Part shown: one piece after another, positions 8,189-19,133 of the stretch
Position numbering within the stretch: the first letter of the stretch is position 1
Layout: the number at the start of each line of letters is the position of its first letter
Assembly: GCA_024225395.1 (NCBI GenBank)
Contig: JAAEMR010000048.1
Location: 1 to 64,000, forward strand
Direction of reading: 5' to 3'
DNA length: 64,000 nucleotides
Origin: Gammaproteobacteria bacterium
GTDB lineage: Bacteria; Pseudomonadota; Gammaproteobacteria; GCA-001735895
Translations under genes and position numbers: made by a program
The notes under the pieces: generated by a model
What the model was told of the DNA's origin: nothing
Databases searched by the model: none
The model's input: the letters and a program-made list of their open reading frames with translations, nothing else

Positions 8189-8440
8189 GGCAGTAATAAT
8201 AAAATCAATTACGTCGATAATTTCATGCCCATGGCTCTCTACAGAAATTACTTTAGTTTTTAAAATAGACTTTGGGACAGTGGTCATTTGATGGGTTAGT
8301 AATACAAGATCATGGTTATTGATTTGTAATACAGGGCATAGTTTTTTTGCAGAATTATTGTCTAATGATGACTGTTTAGATAAAGGCATAACAAGACGAG
8401 AGTTTAAGTCCTCAAGTAAAGAGTTTTGAACATCTGACAA
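8183..8440 (-). pseudogene. ccdB: CcdB-family toxin, N-terminally truncated
   Basis: SDVQNSLLEDLNSRLVMPLSKQ...LCPVLQINNHDLVLLTHQMTTVPKSILKTKVISVESHGHEIIDVIDFIITAI aligns with CcdB; the first ~20 residues are missing and an in-frame TGA lies just upstream; no ccdA. Confidence 0.75.
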
Positions 8441-8540
8441 TCACATGCTATAGATAATAGACACCTATTAATTGAACGATGAAGATTAATCAATGGGTGT
8501 CCATAATCATCTGCTTAAACAAGTTCAAGAGGAGAATCTG

Positions 8541-9101
8541 ATGTCGTTTAAATTAAAAACCTCTATCTTTTTCATTTGTCTTACCGGGTTTCTTTTGATG
8601 CCATATGCTGTAGGTGCTCAGGAGAATAATCGCTCGGAGAGCAGTTTGCCCTCGATTGGCAAGACCGCACCTGCAAAAAGATTTAGTCGCTTCAGACGCT
8701 GGCAAACAAGGAAACCCAAAGTGATCGAAGAGGAACGAAGCGCCTGGCTGGAAGAGACAAAACACCGGCTGGAACGCTTTCAGATATCCGATGAGACACA
8801 AGAGGCCAGGATCAAGACCTATGAATCCGGTCTGGTTCTTTACTGGATCGATGACGAGGCCTTGATAAGATTCGAAGGAGAGGAGTGGCTTTATATTGTC
8901 ACCCATTCAGGACATCTGTTTGATGGAGTGGGCAATGCAATCCTCGCAGTGGACAATACCGGTAACCTCTACTCTAACCCGACTCATGTCTGTGACGGCA
9001 TTTCGATTGATACTCGGAAAGGCAAGGAATTCCATCAGTTATCAGATTTTCTAAAGAAAAAGGTAGATGATGGTAGCTGGGTAAAACTGGAGAGCGAGTG
9101 A
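8541..9101 (+). CDS. Hypothetical exported protein
   Basis: Signal peptide MSFKLKTSIFFICLTGFLLMPYAVGAQ with upstream RBS-like aagaggag; track ORF begins at 8493. Confidence 0.6.
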   Translation: MSFKLKTSIFFICLTGFLLMPYAVGAQENNRSESSLPSIGKTAPAKRFSRFRRWQTRKPKVIEEERSAWLEETKHRLERFQISDETQEARIKTYESGLVLYWIDDEALIRFEGEEWLYIVTHSGHLFDGVGNAILAVDNTGNLYSNPTHVCDGISIDTRKGKEFHQLSDFLKKKVDDGSWVKLESE

Positions 9102-9415
9102 TTGCGGGAGTACAGGGTCGATTCACTAGTCTCGTTATACCCAAAAGGTGCTTGAATCATGGAGGTGTCCTGTTAACCGGACACGGCAATTTTGATAAGT
9201 GGGAAGTAAGGGATGATATCCCTGATCCCGGGCCCGGATCATGCGATGTACTTATTCGTGTTGGAGCTGCGGCAGTTAATAATACTGATATTAACACCCG
9301 GACAGCCTGGTATAGGTTCAGGGTATTTAAAGTAAGCCGACAAGTGCTCCCATTTTCGGCGCCAGGATTTGAACACAATCGGGTATCTGCCACCCCATTT
9401 TTCCTCCGGCGGTAA
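9098..9415 (+). pseudogene. Zinc-type alcohol dehydrogenase N-terminal fragment
   Basis: VLLTGHGNFDKWEVRDDIPDPGPGSCDVLIRVGAAAVNNTDINTRTAWY is an MDR dehydrogenase N-terminus; the rest of the enzyme is absent. Confidence 0.6.
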
Positions 9416-9647
9416 AATTTATTGGGTTAAAGTGACTGAGTCTCAGGGGTAATCAGGAAATAATATAACTCATAGTGGCACATCGGGATAATAGAAAAAA
9501 ATTGACCGGGCAGTGCTGGAAATTCAGAGTGGCTTGTGGCTTGACAGGCGAATGGTTAAAGAGGAACATTAAGCCAATCTAGATGATATCAAGGCCGGCT
9601 GCAGCGGCAATTTGTAAATTCGAAAATTAGCAATAGAAAAGGAATTA

Positions 9648-9917
9648 GTGATGAAGCATTCAACTTTATTTGTATCAATAATATTCACTGTATTTTTATT
9701 TCCCGGCTTAACGAGTGCAGAAGGTGAATATAATAAAACCTCATTTACCTTAAAGGTGGCCAAGTCCGGTTGTTGTAAATCGCGTAATTCCAGTCAATAT
9801 CCCTGGGAGAAAATACACAATAACTTTGATAGATGCAAAGCAGCCAATGACTCTCAGGACGGGGATGGCATCTATCAAAACATGGGTAGTATCTGGTGGG
9901 ATCGTTCTTGTCGATAG
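9648..9917 (+). CDS. Small exported cysteine-containing hypothetical protein
   Basis: MKHSTLFVSIIFTVFLFPGLTSAEGE signal peptide; four Cys in a mature ~65 aa (CCKS, RCKA, SCR). Confidence 0.5.
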   Translation: MMKHSTLFVSIIFTVFLFPGLTSAEGEYNKTSFTLKVAKSGCCKSRNSSQYPWEKIHNNFDRCKAANDSQDGDGIYQNMGSIWWDRSCR

Positions 9918-9963
9918 CGTAATAAAGCCATCATTGTTAGATATTATTAACAGACAGTATTTG

Positions 9964-11457
9964 TCAGTGATTTAATATGCTGTTATTGACGACTTTAATG
10001 CGTGTTGCAGAAATTTCAGAATCCAGTCTGGAAATAAAATCCTCATAAAGCTGTTTTTTAATGGCGGTTCCAGCAAGATCATTATATTTAGTTTTTACTA
10101 TTTTTAACTGATCCTCAAAGTCTGTTGAATGAGTCTCCATCCCGGTTATCAGTAAAATATAATTTGACAGAAACTGTGCAAGTGGATTCTTTACCTGTCT
10201 TGCATTGTCGTCAGAAATATACTGATTCAGGAAATAGGTGTAGAAATTTATTCTATTTTTATTTAGCTTGTTCTGTTCAATCATTTCCAGCTTAGTTTTA
10301 TTCTCAAAATTGTGGTTAGTTATTTTGATTAGATTTTCTGCAATGTATTGCTGTGGATCGGCTATGGCATAAAATATATTTGAATAAAGTTGAATGGTTA
10401 TAAACGGGTCATTTATAGCGAGAATTTGATTGCCCAACTGAATTGGGTCGGTGATAGCATTCCTCTCATTATTCACAGTTGATGAGGTAAATTTTTCCTC
10501 TATTTGAGCCATAAACATAGATATTAATGTTTCAAAAAGAATTCTTTTTGCTGACTCTGAATCTTTGATGGATTGTTTATATATAGCCTGAAATTCAGAT
10601 GACTGTCTTTGAGTTGATTTAGTTTTAGCTTTTACTTCATCAATCAACCTGCTCATGTCACTGAGTTGATCTTTTGTGTCATTAATTTCCTGCAGCGATT
10701 TATCAACGGATACCTTGGCATTTGCAATTTGTTTCAGTGCGTCATCGGCAGTATTTAATTTGTCATATCCGAGGAAGCTAAACAAAGCTAATAGTAGTGT
10801 GAATCCGGCAGTAAGTGTTGACATAACCCAGGTAATTCTGGATCTACCGCGTTCTGCAGCATGTATGATTTCATCGGTTCTGATTTTTGTTTGTTCAAAT
10901 ACCGACTGAGAGGCTTTTAATGAAGCATCGACTACTTTACTTTGAGATTCAATTTTTTCGCTCAATAATGAAAATTTAGTATCATAAGTTAAACGAGTAC
11001 TTTTTAATAAATGATCATTAACGTGCCTTAGTCGCTCTGTAAGCATCGATAATAATTTGAATTCCAGTTCGGGGTTGGATTTTAAAACTTTCTGGAAAGG
11101 TTTACTCTTTATTTCCAGTAGAGTGCAATCCTCATTAGATGTGATTGTTGCGGCTCTTCCGTGCTGGTTATCAATGGCTGACATTTCTCCAAAATAGTCG
11201 CCTTTTTGTAGTGTGCATATGTTTGTATTGCTGGAACTTTCTGAAGTAAGCTCAACATTGACTGAGCCCTCTCCAATTAAATAAAACGAGTTACTAATCT
11301 CACCCGCCCGGAAGATAATGCCATTTTTATTGAATGATCGTTGGGCTGATGAGCTCGAATCGAGCAATTTGATAATATCTTTTGAGTTCAGTTCCCCAAA
11401 TAGCGGATGGTCGCTAATAAATGAATGCCAGTCAAATTTGTGTGTATCCGGTTTCAT
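9964..11457 (-). CDS. Cyclic nucleotide-binding domain protein with TM and coiled coil
   Basis: N-terminal cNMP domain (IFRAGEISNSFYLIGEGSVNVEL...GDYFGEMSAIDNQHGRAATI), TM (TWVMSTLTAGFTLLLALFSFLGY), coiled-coil C-terminus. Confidence 0.8.
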   Translation of the reverse strand: MKPDTHKFDWHSFISDHPLFGELNSKDIIKLLDSSSSAQRSFNKNGIIFRAGEISNSFYLIGEGSVNVELTSESSSNTNICTLQKGDYFGEMSAIDNQHGRAATITSNEDCTLLEIKSKPFQKVLKSNPELEFKLLSMLTERLRHVNDHLLKSTRLTYDTKFSLLSEKIESQSKVVDASLKASQSVFEQTKIRTDEIIHAAERGRSRITWVMSTLTAGFTLLLALFSFLGYDKLNTADDALKQIANAKVSVDKSLQEINDTKDQLSDMSRLIDEVKAKTKSTQRQSSEFQAIYKQSIKDSESAKRILFETLISMFMAQIEEKFTSSTVNNERNAITDPIQLGNQILAINDPFITIQLYSNIFYAIADPQQYIAENLIKITNHNFENKTKLEMIEQNKLNKNRINFYTYFLNQYISDDNARQVKNPLAQFLSNYILLITGMETHSTDFEDQLKIVKTKYNDLAGTAIKKQLYEDFISRLDSEISATRIKVVNNSILNH

Positions 11458-11733
11458 GGTGGTATCCCTGTTAAAAATTAGCCTTTTTCAACCATGACTA
11501 GAGTTTATCCCCGAATGTTCCTGATTAGCAATATTATTTAGGGGTTAAGTGACATAAATTGATTGGTTTTGTAGAACGCTAACAAGGAGTTAATGAAGTA
11601 TAAAAATCGTATGCCTTACCTGTGCATGCAGGAGGCATCGCATTTTAGTAATTGAGAAACTAGAAAGTTTTCAAAGAAAGGTTAAATTTTATGAGCAACA
11701 AAATTGTCATAAAATCTCATTTAACCACCCCCC

Positions 11734-12876
11734 CTAAGAGGGGCTTCCGACAATGGCCAGTAGAACACCTGCGGCAACAGCTGATCCAATAACGCCTGCC
11801 ACATTCGGTCCCATCGCATGCATCAACAGAAAGTTCTGTGGATTCGCTTCCATACCTACTTTATTGGCAACTCGTGCCGCCATGGGAACGGCAGAAACAC
11901 CTGCTGCACCGATTAAGGGGTTTACTTCACCATTGGTCACCCTGTACATGACTTTACCCATTAACAAACCAGCCGCTGTGCCTATAGAAAATGCGAAGAT
12001 ACCAAGTAGCAGTATGCCCAAAGTTTCAGGGGCGAGAAATTTATCGGCCGATAACTTTGAACCGACGGACAGTCCCAGAAAAATAGTTACGATATTGATG
12101 AGTTCATTCTGGGCGGTATTGCTTAAACGTTCCACAACGCCGGACTCTTTCAACAGGTTTCCAAAACACAACATACCGACCAGAGGCGTAGCCGCGGGTA
12201 ATAACAGAATGGTTACCAGTAACAGCATTAGCGGGAACAGAATTTTTTCCACCTTGGAGACGTGCCTCAATTGTTTCATGACCGTCGTACGTTCCTTTTC
12301 GGTGGTCAGAAATTTCATTATGGGGGGTTGAATTAACGGTACTAATGCCATGTATGAATAGGCTGCAACCGCAATTGCGCCTAACAGATCAGGTGCAAGC
12401 CGGGATGCCAGGAATATTGCCGTCGGGCCGTCAGCGCCACCAATAATCGCAATCGCAGATGCATCGGATAATGTGAACTCTATGCCGGGTACCAGATTCA
12501 TCAGGATAGCGCCGAACAGGGTGACAAATATACCAAACTGAGCTGCAGCACCGAGGATCATCAGGCTGGGGCGAGCGAGCAGAGGACCAAAATCAGTCAT
12601 AGCGCCGACACCCATGAAAATGAGCAGTGGAAAGATTCCAGTTTCTATGCCCATATGGTAGAGAATTCCGAGCAAACCATCAGGACCACTGATTTCAGCC
12701 ACCGGAATATTGGCCAAAATTCCGCCAAATCCTATTGGCAATAATAACAATGGCTCAAAACCCTTTTTGATGGCCAGAAAAATTAACAGGCCGCCAATGC
12801 AGATCATGAAGATCTGCCCCATGCTAAAGTTGTAGAGACCCGTAGATTCCCACAGCTGAATAAGTCCGCTACCCAT
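11734..12876 (-). CDS. oadB: Sodium-pumping oxaloacetate decarboxylase beta subunit
   Basis: [31 protein letters not shown] and C-terminal [18 protein letters not shown] motifs; adjacent to oadA. Confidence 0.92.
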   Translation of the reverse strand: MGSGLIQLWESTGLYNFSMGQIFMICIGGLLIFLAIKKGFEPLLLLPIGFGGILANIPVAEISGPDGLLGILYHMGIETGIFPLLIFMGVGAMTDFGPLLARPSLMILGAAAQFGIFVTLFGAILMNLVPGIEFTLSDASAIAIIGGADGPTAIFLASRLAPDLLGAIAVAAYSYMALVPLIQPPIMKFLTTEKERTTVMKQLRHVSKVEKILFPLMLLLVTILLLPAATPLVGMLCFGNLLKESGVVERLSNTAQNELINIVTIFLGLSVGSKLSADKFLAPETLGILLLGIFAFSIGTAAGLLMGKVMYRVTNGEVNPLIGAAGVSAVPMAARVANKVGMEANPQNFLLMHAMGPNVAGVIGSAVAAGVLLAIVGSPS

Positions 12877-12884
12877 GATTAACC

Positions 12885-14675
12885 TTAAACCAAAGAAATG
12901 AGAGGTTGATTCACCTGGATGGCATCACCTTTATTGACAAATACGGCCTCTACCTTTCCATTGCTGCTGGCGCGAATTTCTGTCTCCATTTTCATCGCTT
13001 CGATGATCAGGACAGGCTGATTTTCGGTGACTGATTCACCTACTCCAACCAGAATATCTATGACGTTTCCTGCCATTGGCGCAACGATTTCTTCTGTTGC
13101 ACCAGCAGACGCGGGCGCTGAAGGTGTTGCAGGTGCTGCTGTGGCTGGTTGAACCTGGGTAACTTCTCCACCGGGCGATACAACGACATCATAATTGGTG
13201 CCATTCACGCTGACCTGGTACTGCTCTGGCCCGCCAGTTGATGGTGCAGCAGGTGTTGCTGGAGCTGGAGCTGGTTCTGGCTCGTTGCCTGGGACTGGCT
13301 CAAAAGCATCCGGGTTGTTACGATTTTTAAGAAAATTTAAACCGACCTGAGGGAATTGAGCGTAGATCAAAACGTCATCGATTTCATTCTCGGCCACTTG
13401 CAGGTTTTCATCTTTAGCCAGTTGGCGAAACTCCTCGGTCAGCTTATCCATTTCTGATTCAATTAAATCAGCAGGACGACAGCTAATGACTTCGCCGCCT
13501 TCTTCCAGCACTTTTTGTTGCAGGTCTGCATTAACGGCTGCAGCTGTCGCTCCGTATTCACCGCGTAAAACTCCAGCAGTTTCCTTGGTGATGTTTTTGT
13601 AGCGTTCACCGGAAAGCACATTGATAACAGCCTGGGTGCCGACTATTTGTGACGTGGGCGTTACTAGAGGAATGTAGCCAAGGTCTTCACGTACTCTGGG
13701 GATTTCACTGAGTACTTCATCGAGTCGGTCACTGGCGCCCTGCTCTCTGAGCTGGCCTTCAAGATTGGTCAACATGCCACCCGGCACCTGGGCGACTAAA
13801 ATTCTGGAGTCGACACCTTTTAAAGCACCTTCAAATTTAGCGTATTTCTTACGAACGGGTCTGAAATAGGCGGCAATTTCTTCCAGTTTGTTGATGTCCA
13901 GTCCGCTGTCATGTTCAGTACCTTCAAAGATCGAGACCAGTGATTCGGTAGGTGAATGACTGTAAGTCATGCTCATGGAAGAAATGGACGTGTCGATAAT
14001 TTCACAGCCGGCTTCGATGGCCTTCATCATGGTGGCAGTTGATAAACCGGTTGTTGCGTGACAATGCAGGCCAATCGGAATATCGATAACTTTTTTGATT
14101 TCGCTGACCAGTTCGTACGCGGTATATGGTCTTAATAACCCCGCCATATCCTTGATGGCAAGAGAGTGACAGCCCATGTCTTCAATTTCCCTGGCCATAT
14201 CAATCCAGGTTTGCAGGTTGTGTACCGGGCTTAAGGTATAGGAGATGGTTCCCTGTGCGTGTTTTCCAGTCGCAACCGCGGCTTTAACGGCTGTTTTGAG
14301 GTTGCGCGTATCATTCATCGCATCAAAAATGCGGAACACATCAATTCCGTTTACTGCACAGCGTTCAACAAATTTTTCGATAACATCATCAGCGTAATGC
14401 CGGTAACCGAGCCCATTCTGGCCGCGTAATAGCATTTGTTGAGGTGTTTTAGGCATGGCTGCTTTAAGCTGACGTAAACGTTCCCAGGGGTCTTCTCCTA
14501 AAAATCGTATGCAGGAGTCAAAGGTTGCTCCACCCCAGGTTTCAAGAGCCCAGTAGCCGATATCATCAAGTTTCGCGGCAATCGGTAACATGTCATCAAT
14601 ACGCATACGTGTTGCAAACAACGACTGGTGGCCATCACGTAATACAACATCGGTTATTTTGATAGGGTTGCTCAT
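12885..14675 (-). CDS. oadA: Oxaloacetate decarboxylase alpha subunit (biotin-dependent)
   Basis: [20 protein letters not shown]...; C-terminal biotinyl domain [12 protein letters not shown]; Pro/Ala linker. Confidence 0.95.
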   Translation of the reverse strand: MSNPIKITDVVLRDGHQSLFATRMRIDDMLPIAAKLDDIGYWALETWGGATFDSCIRFLGEDPWERLRQLKAAMPKTPQQMLLRGQNGLGYRHYADDVIEKFVERCAVNGIDVFRIFDAMNDTRNLKTAVKAAVATGKHAQGTISYTLSPVHNLQTWIDMAREIEDMGCHSLAIKDMAGLLRPYTAYELVSEIKKVIDIPIGLHCHATTGLSTATMMKAIEAGCEIIDTSISSMSMTYSHSPTESLVSIFEGTEHDSGLDINKLEEIAAYFRPVRKKYAKFEGALKGVDSRILVAQVPGGMLTNLEGQLREQGASDRLDEVLSEIPRVREDLGYIPLVTPTSQIVGTQAVINVLSGERYKNITKETAGVLRGEYGATAAAVNADLQQKVLEEGGEVISCRPADLIESEMDKLTEEFRQLAKDENLQVAENEIDDVLIYAQFPQVGLNFLKNRNNPDAFEPVPGNEPEPAPAPATPAAPSTGGPEQYQVSVNGTNYDVVVSPGGEVTQVQPATAAPATPSAPASAGATEEIVAPMAGNVIDILVGVGESVTENQPVLIIEAMKMETEIRASSNGKVEAVFVNKGDAIQVNQPLISLV

Positions 14676-14722
14676 AGGGCTAATCCGAAATATAGGCTGG
14701 TTGGTTTGGTAGAGTTAATTTT

Positions 14723-14989
14723 TTAAGATATAGAGTGTCGATTTTTATAGCTGCTGATTGCACTACTAATGACAGCGATGAGTTCACTATCATCGGTTGC
14801 AGCTGATTTTTTACTGACTTTGAAAGCGGCTAGGGTAGCGGCAGGCTCATCTTCAAGTTTAAGAGACATAACAAACTTGCTGACGATGTTAATCAAAAAA
14901 ATCAGCATGACTAAAATAACAAATACAGTTCCCATGCCGATAAACATCAACTGGGCGCTTTCTACGATTAAAGGCTGTAAATTATCCAT
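14723..14989 (-). CDS. oadG: Oxaloacetate decarboxylase gamma subunit
   Basis: Small protein with single N-terminal TM (LMFIGMGTVFVILVMLIFLINIVSKFV) in oadGAB order. Confidence 0.85.
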   Translation of the reverse strand: MDNLQPLIVESAQLMFIGMGTVFVILVMLIFLINIVSKFVMSLKLEDEPAATLAAFKVSKKSAATDDSELIAVISSAISSYKNRHSIS

Positions 14990-15458
14990 GGTAATGCACT
15001 GTAAATTTGGGTCAGTAGAGATGAAATATCAAGTAAAAACAATTACTTATGATTTTCATGCTTATTTTGTCCGGCTACTATATCATTTTTTGCCAACCGT
15101 GGGTTAAAGAAGGCTATGTTATTAGAGTTAACATGGCCTTGCGGTGACGCCGGGAGGAAGGCTGAATAAGGGAATAAGCCGACTAAATAAGAATGCTAAT
15201 ATTGAATATTGATAATACAAATCATAGTAAGACTTAACTACGATATTAAGGCATTATAATCGCATTAATTAAAGGTAAGTTTAACTGCTTACTAAATAAT
15301 ATTTGAGCTATATCAAAATATCAGCTTACAGTGGTTGCCCGAATGGATGAAATAGTCAAAGATTCTAACTCAACCGAAACGAGTATATTCGGCAAGTATC
15401 GGGTAACATTGCTGCAATAAACATAAATAGAATAAATCGCTTACCAGGAGCCAATAAA

Positions 15459-17405
15459 ATGTCAGACGAATTAATTTATCCCGTACCAGCGGATTTTGCC
15501 GCTCAGGCGAATATATCCCAGGACGAATATCAGAAAATGTACCGCCAGTCTCTGGATGACCCGGATACTTTCTGGGCTGAACAGGCAGAGAAGTACCTGA
15601 CCTGGTCGAAGGGCTGGGATAAAGTACAGTCATGGAGTTTTGATGAAAGTGATCTGAATATTAACTGGTTTAATGGTAGCAAGTTAAATGTTTCAACCAA
15701 TTGCCTGGATCGTCATCTGGAAACTCGCGGAGACCAGGTAGCAATCATCTGGGAAAGTGATGATCCCAATGAAGACCGAAAAATCACCTACAAGGAGCTG
15801 CACAAGGAAGTCTGTCAATTTTCTAATGTGCTGAAAGACCGAGGCGTTAAAAAAGGAGATAGAGTTTCAATCTATATGCCCATGGTTCCAGAAGCGGCAG
15901 TTGCGATGCTGGCCTGTACTCGTATCGGCGCGATGCACTCCGTAGTATTTGGCGGGTTTTCTCCTGAAGCATTAAAAGATCGTATTCTCGATTCAGACTG
16001 TCAGGTCGTGATTACTGCCGATCAATCTGTACGTGGAGGAAAAAAAGTTCCACTCAAGTCAAATGCTGATAAAGCCATTTCTTCCTGCCCAAATGTTCAC
16101 ACCAATATTGTGGTGAAGCGTGGCGGTGATCCGGTCGAATGGAATGATAAAATTGATGTCTGGTATCACGAGGCTGTAGATAAAGCAGATACAGTTTGTG
16201 AGCCTGAAGAAATGGATGCTGAAGACCCTATGTTTATCCTCTACACATCAGGCTCAACTGGCAAGCCAAAAGGCGTTTTACATTCTACAGCGGGTTATAT
16301 GCTGCAGGCTGCCATGACACATAAACTGGTGTTTGATTATAAAGATGGCGAAACTTACTGGTGTACGGCCGATGTGGGCTGGGTAACCGGGCATACTTAT
16401 ATTGTGTATGGCCCACTGGCCAATGGCGCCACCACTTTAATGTTTGAAGGCATTCCGACCTACCCGGATACATCAAGATTCTGGCAAGTCTGTGATAAAC
16501 ATGATGTATCGATATTTTATACAGCACCTACCGCCATTCGTGCCCTGATGGCCGCGGGCGAAGAGCCGGTTAAGAAAACCAGGCGAGCTTCATTACGTTT
16601 GCTCGGAACAGTGGGTGAACCAATAAATCCTGAAGCCTGGGACTGGTATTATCGAGTTGTTGGTGATAGCCGTTGTCCTATCGTTGACACCTGGTGGCAA
16701 ACTGAAACCGGTGGACACATGCTGACACCGCTACCAGGTGCTACTCCTTTAAAACCAGGTTCAGCAACATTTCCATTTTTTGGAGTCGAACCGGTATTGC
16801 TGGATGATGAAGGAAAAGAAATTGATGGAAATCCAGCGTCTGGTAACCTGGCAATTAAACGTCCGTGGCCTGGACAGTTAAGAACTTTGTATGGTGATCA
16901 TCAGCGTTTTTATGACACTTATTTTTCAACCTATAAAGGCTACTATTTCACCGGTGACGGTGCCAAACGTGATGCCGATGGTTATTACTGGATTACCGGT
17001 CGAGTCGATGATGTGTTAAATGTATCTGGACATCGCCTGGGAACTGCAGAAATTGAATCGGCACTGGTATTGCACGAAAAGGTGGCAGAGTCTGCTGTGG
17101 TTGGATATCCACACGATATAACCGGTCAGGGTATCTATGCCTATGTGACGTTAATGACAGGTCTGGAACCTACGGATGATTTAAAAGCTGAACTGGTTGC
17201 TTTGGTCAGGAAAGAAATTGGTCCTATTGCCAAGGTGAATTTGATCCAGTGGGCACCAGGTCTACCAAAAACTCGTTCGGGTAAAATTATGCGTCGTATT
17301 TTGCGTAAAATTGCCGCTAACGAACTGGATAGTCTGGGTGATACATCAACCCTGGCCGACCCTTCTGTAGTTGACCACTTAATTGAAAATCGAGAAAATA
17401 AATAA
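15459..17405 (+). CDS. acs: Acetyl-CoA synthetase
   Basis: [55 protein letters not shown]. Confidence 0.95.
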   Translation: MSDELIYPVPADFAAQANISQDEYQKMYRQSLDDPDTFWAEQAEKYLTWSKGWDKVQSWSFDESDLNINWFNGSKLNVSTNCLDRHLETRGDQVAIIWESDDPNEDRKITYKELHKEVCQFSNVLKDRGVKKGDRVSIYMPMVPEAAVAMLACTRIGAMHSVVFGGFSPEALKDRILDSDCQVVITADQSVRGGKKVPLKSNADKAISSCPNVHTNIVVKRGGDPVEWNDKIDVWYHEAVDKADTVCEPEEMDAEDPMFILYTSGSTGKPKGVLHSTAGYMLQAAMTHKLVFDYKDGETYWCTADVGWVTGHTYIVYGPLANGATTLMFEGIPTYPDTSRFWQVCDKHDVSIFYTAPTAIRALMAAGEEPVKKTRRASLRLLGTVGEPINPEAWDWYYRVVGDSRCPIVDTWWQTETGGHMLTPLPGATPLKPGSATFPFFGVEPVLLDDEGKEIDGNPASGNLAIKRPWPGQLRTLYGDHQRFYDTYFSTYKGYYFTGDGAKRDADGYYWITGRVDDVLNVSGHRLGTAEIESALVLHEKVAESAVVGYPHDITGQGIYAYVTLMTGLEPTDDLKAELVALVRKEIGPIAKVNLIQWAPGLPKTRSGKIMRRILRKIAANELDSLGDTSTLADPSVVDHLIENRENK

Positions 17406-17469
17406 GCCTTCTGGCTTTTATAATTTGATGCCGGCATAGCTGTCGGCATCAACACTTCAGGGCACCTAG

Positions 17470-18138
17470 ATGAATACCTTAGCTTTTGATGTTTATGGCA
17501 CTTTAATCAACACTTATGGAATGGTTGATTTGTTACAGCGCTATATTGGTGAGGACAAAGCAGTCCCTTTTGCCACATTATGGCGAGATAAGCAGCTCGA
17601 ATATTCTTTTCGTCGCAGCATGATGAATCGCTATGAACCCTTTTATACCTGCACCGGAAATGCGCTGGATTATTGTATCGAGGCATTCGATGTATCTATT
17701 ACAACTGATCAGCATTTCAGTTTAATAAAAAGGTATCAAAATTTACCCGTATTTAAAGATGTTGTTCAGGCTCTAAAAACGTTGAGCGCACGTGATGATT
17801 TACAACTTTTTGCTTTAACCAATGGCCCGCTCGAAGATGTTGAAAAATTATTTGAAGATGACCAGATAAATCAGTATTTCAAGGAAATTATTAGTGCCGA
17901 TGAAATTAAAAAATTTAAACCGGATCCTGCTATTTATGAACATTTTTTGAAAAGAGCTGGAGCCAAAGCTGAAGATAGCTGGTTAATATCAGGTAATGGT
18001 TTTGATGTGATGGGCGCCGGTAATTGTGGTATGAACAGTGTCTGGATCAAGCGTGATTTAAAGCAACAACTGGACTCATGGGGCGTTCAACCGACTTTTT
18101 CTATTCACTCCTTGTCTGAGCTTAATGCATTGATCTAA
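17470..18138 (+). CDS. Haloacid dehalogenase type II (HAD superfamily)
   Basis: LAFDVYGTLINTYGM, ALTNG, KPDPAIYEHFL, SGNGFDVMGAGNCGMNSVWI. Confidence 0.88.
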   Translation: MNTLAFDVYGTLINTYGMVDLLQRYIGEDKAVPFATLWRDKQLEYSFRRSMMNRYEPFYTCTGNALDYCIEAFDVSITTDQHFSLIKRYQNLPVFKDVVQALKTLSARDDLQLFALTNGPLEDVEKLFEDDQINQYFKEIISADEIKKFKPDPAIYEHFLKRAGAKAEDSWLISGNGFDVMGAGNCGMNSVWIKRDLKQQLDSWGVQPTFSIHSLSELNALI

Positions 18139-18169
18139 TTTTCTGCCGGGGAAAAAGTGTGTGACAACT

Positions 18170-19057
18170 TTAGAAACCTCGTTGCCACTCCTGCCGTAAA
18201 TTTGTAGAATTTTGATTGTGGATGGCATGTTGTACCTGTTTTAGCAGTTGATCTTTATCTCGCCCGAGAATGCCTTTCAGTATCAGGTAGTTGGATGCAT
18301 GATCACTACGAAAAATCGTTTTTTCAAGTTCCAGATGTTGTAATAAAATTTCCATTTCATTAAATAGTTCAGCGGGTTTCAGGGCAGAAAAATTGCCTCC
18401 AAAAGCCTGTTGGAAACGCTCTTCTCCATGATAAAAAGTGACCACCAGAGTCGCCAGATAATCCGGTTGAGCTGCATTCATTAAACGAGCAGAATTAATA
18501 GCATGTTGCTCACTGTATTTTGTGCCGCCAAGACCATTAAGAATCATCACCGAGCTTTTCATCCGGGCATTTTTTATTTTTGTTAATGCAATGAGGGAGG
18601 AGTCAAAGGACTCACCTTTTTGAACTTTTTCCAGCAGTAGGTCATCACCGGTTTCACAGCCTACATACATCAGCGTTAAACCCATAGTTTGCAACTGGAG
18701 TAATTCATCCTCAGTTTTGTTGAGTAAGTTTCTGGGTAAACAATAGGATGAAACACGTTGTGTGTCCGGCAGGTATTTATTAATTAATGACATGATGCCA
18801 TGCAGGCGTTTGAAGGACAGCGACATGGCATCACCATCAGCCAGGAATATGCGGCGATACTGCTGCCCGGATCTTTCGATGAGCTGTAATTCCTGCTCAA
18901 TATCGGTTAGTGATTTTGGGCGAAATTTTTTCTGTGGTTCGGTGTACATGTCGCAGAATGTACAATTATTCCATGAGCATCCGTTCGTCACCTGTAGAAT
19001 CAGCGAGTTAGCTTCGCTGGGTGGTCTGAATACAGGTTCTATATATTCCAGGTACAT
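18170..19057 (-). CDS. Radical SAM protein
   Basis: CSWNNCTFCDMYTEPQKKFRPKS is a CxxxxCxxC-type radical SAM cluster motif. Confidence 0.88.
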   Translation of the reverse strand: MYLEYIEPVFRPPSEANSLILQVTNGCSWNNCTFCDMYTEPQKKFRPKSLTDIEQELQLIERSGQQYRRIFLADGDAMSLSFKRLHGIMSLINKYLPDTQRVSSYCLPRNLLNKTEDELLQLQTMGLTLMYVGCETGDDLLLEKVQKGESFDSSLIALTKIKNARMKSSVMILNGLGGTKYSEQHAINSARLMNAAQPDYLATLVVTFYHGEERFQQAFGGNFSALKPAELFNEMEILLQHLELEKTIFRSDHASNYLILKGILGRDKDQLLKQVQHAIHNQNSTNLRQEWQRGF

Positions 19058-19133
19058 TAATAACTACTCAGCTGCCGGCTTGCTCAGAGAATGGGGTTGG
19101 TAGCATTTAGATTAACTCCAACCCCTATAAATA

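Noticed and set aside
9340-9385. Sequence GTTCAAATCCTGGCGCC (minus strand) resembling a tRNA T-arm/3' end
   Set aside because: The 5' T-stem strand does not pair with the 3' strand and no tRNA body is present; probably coincidence or too short to support an att remnant.
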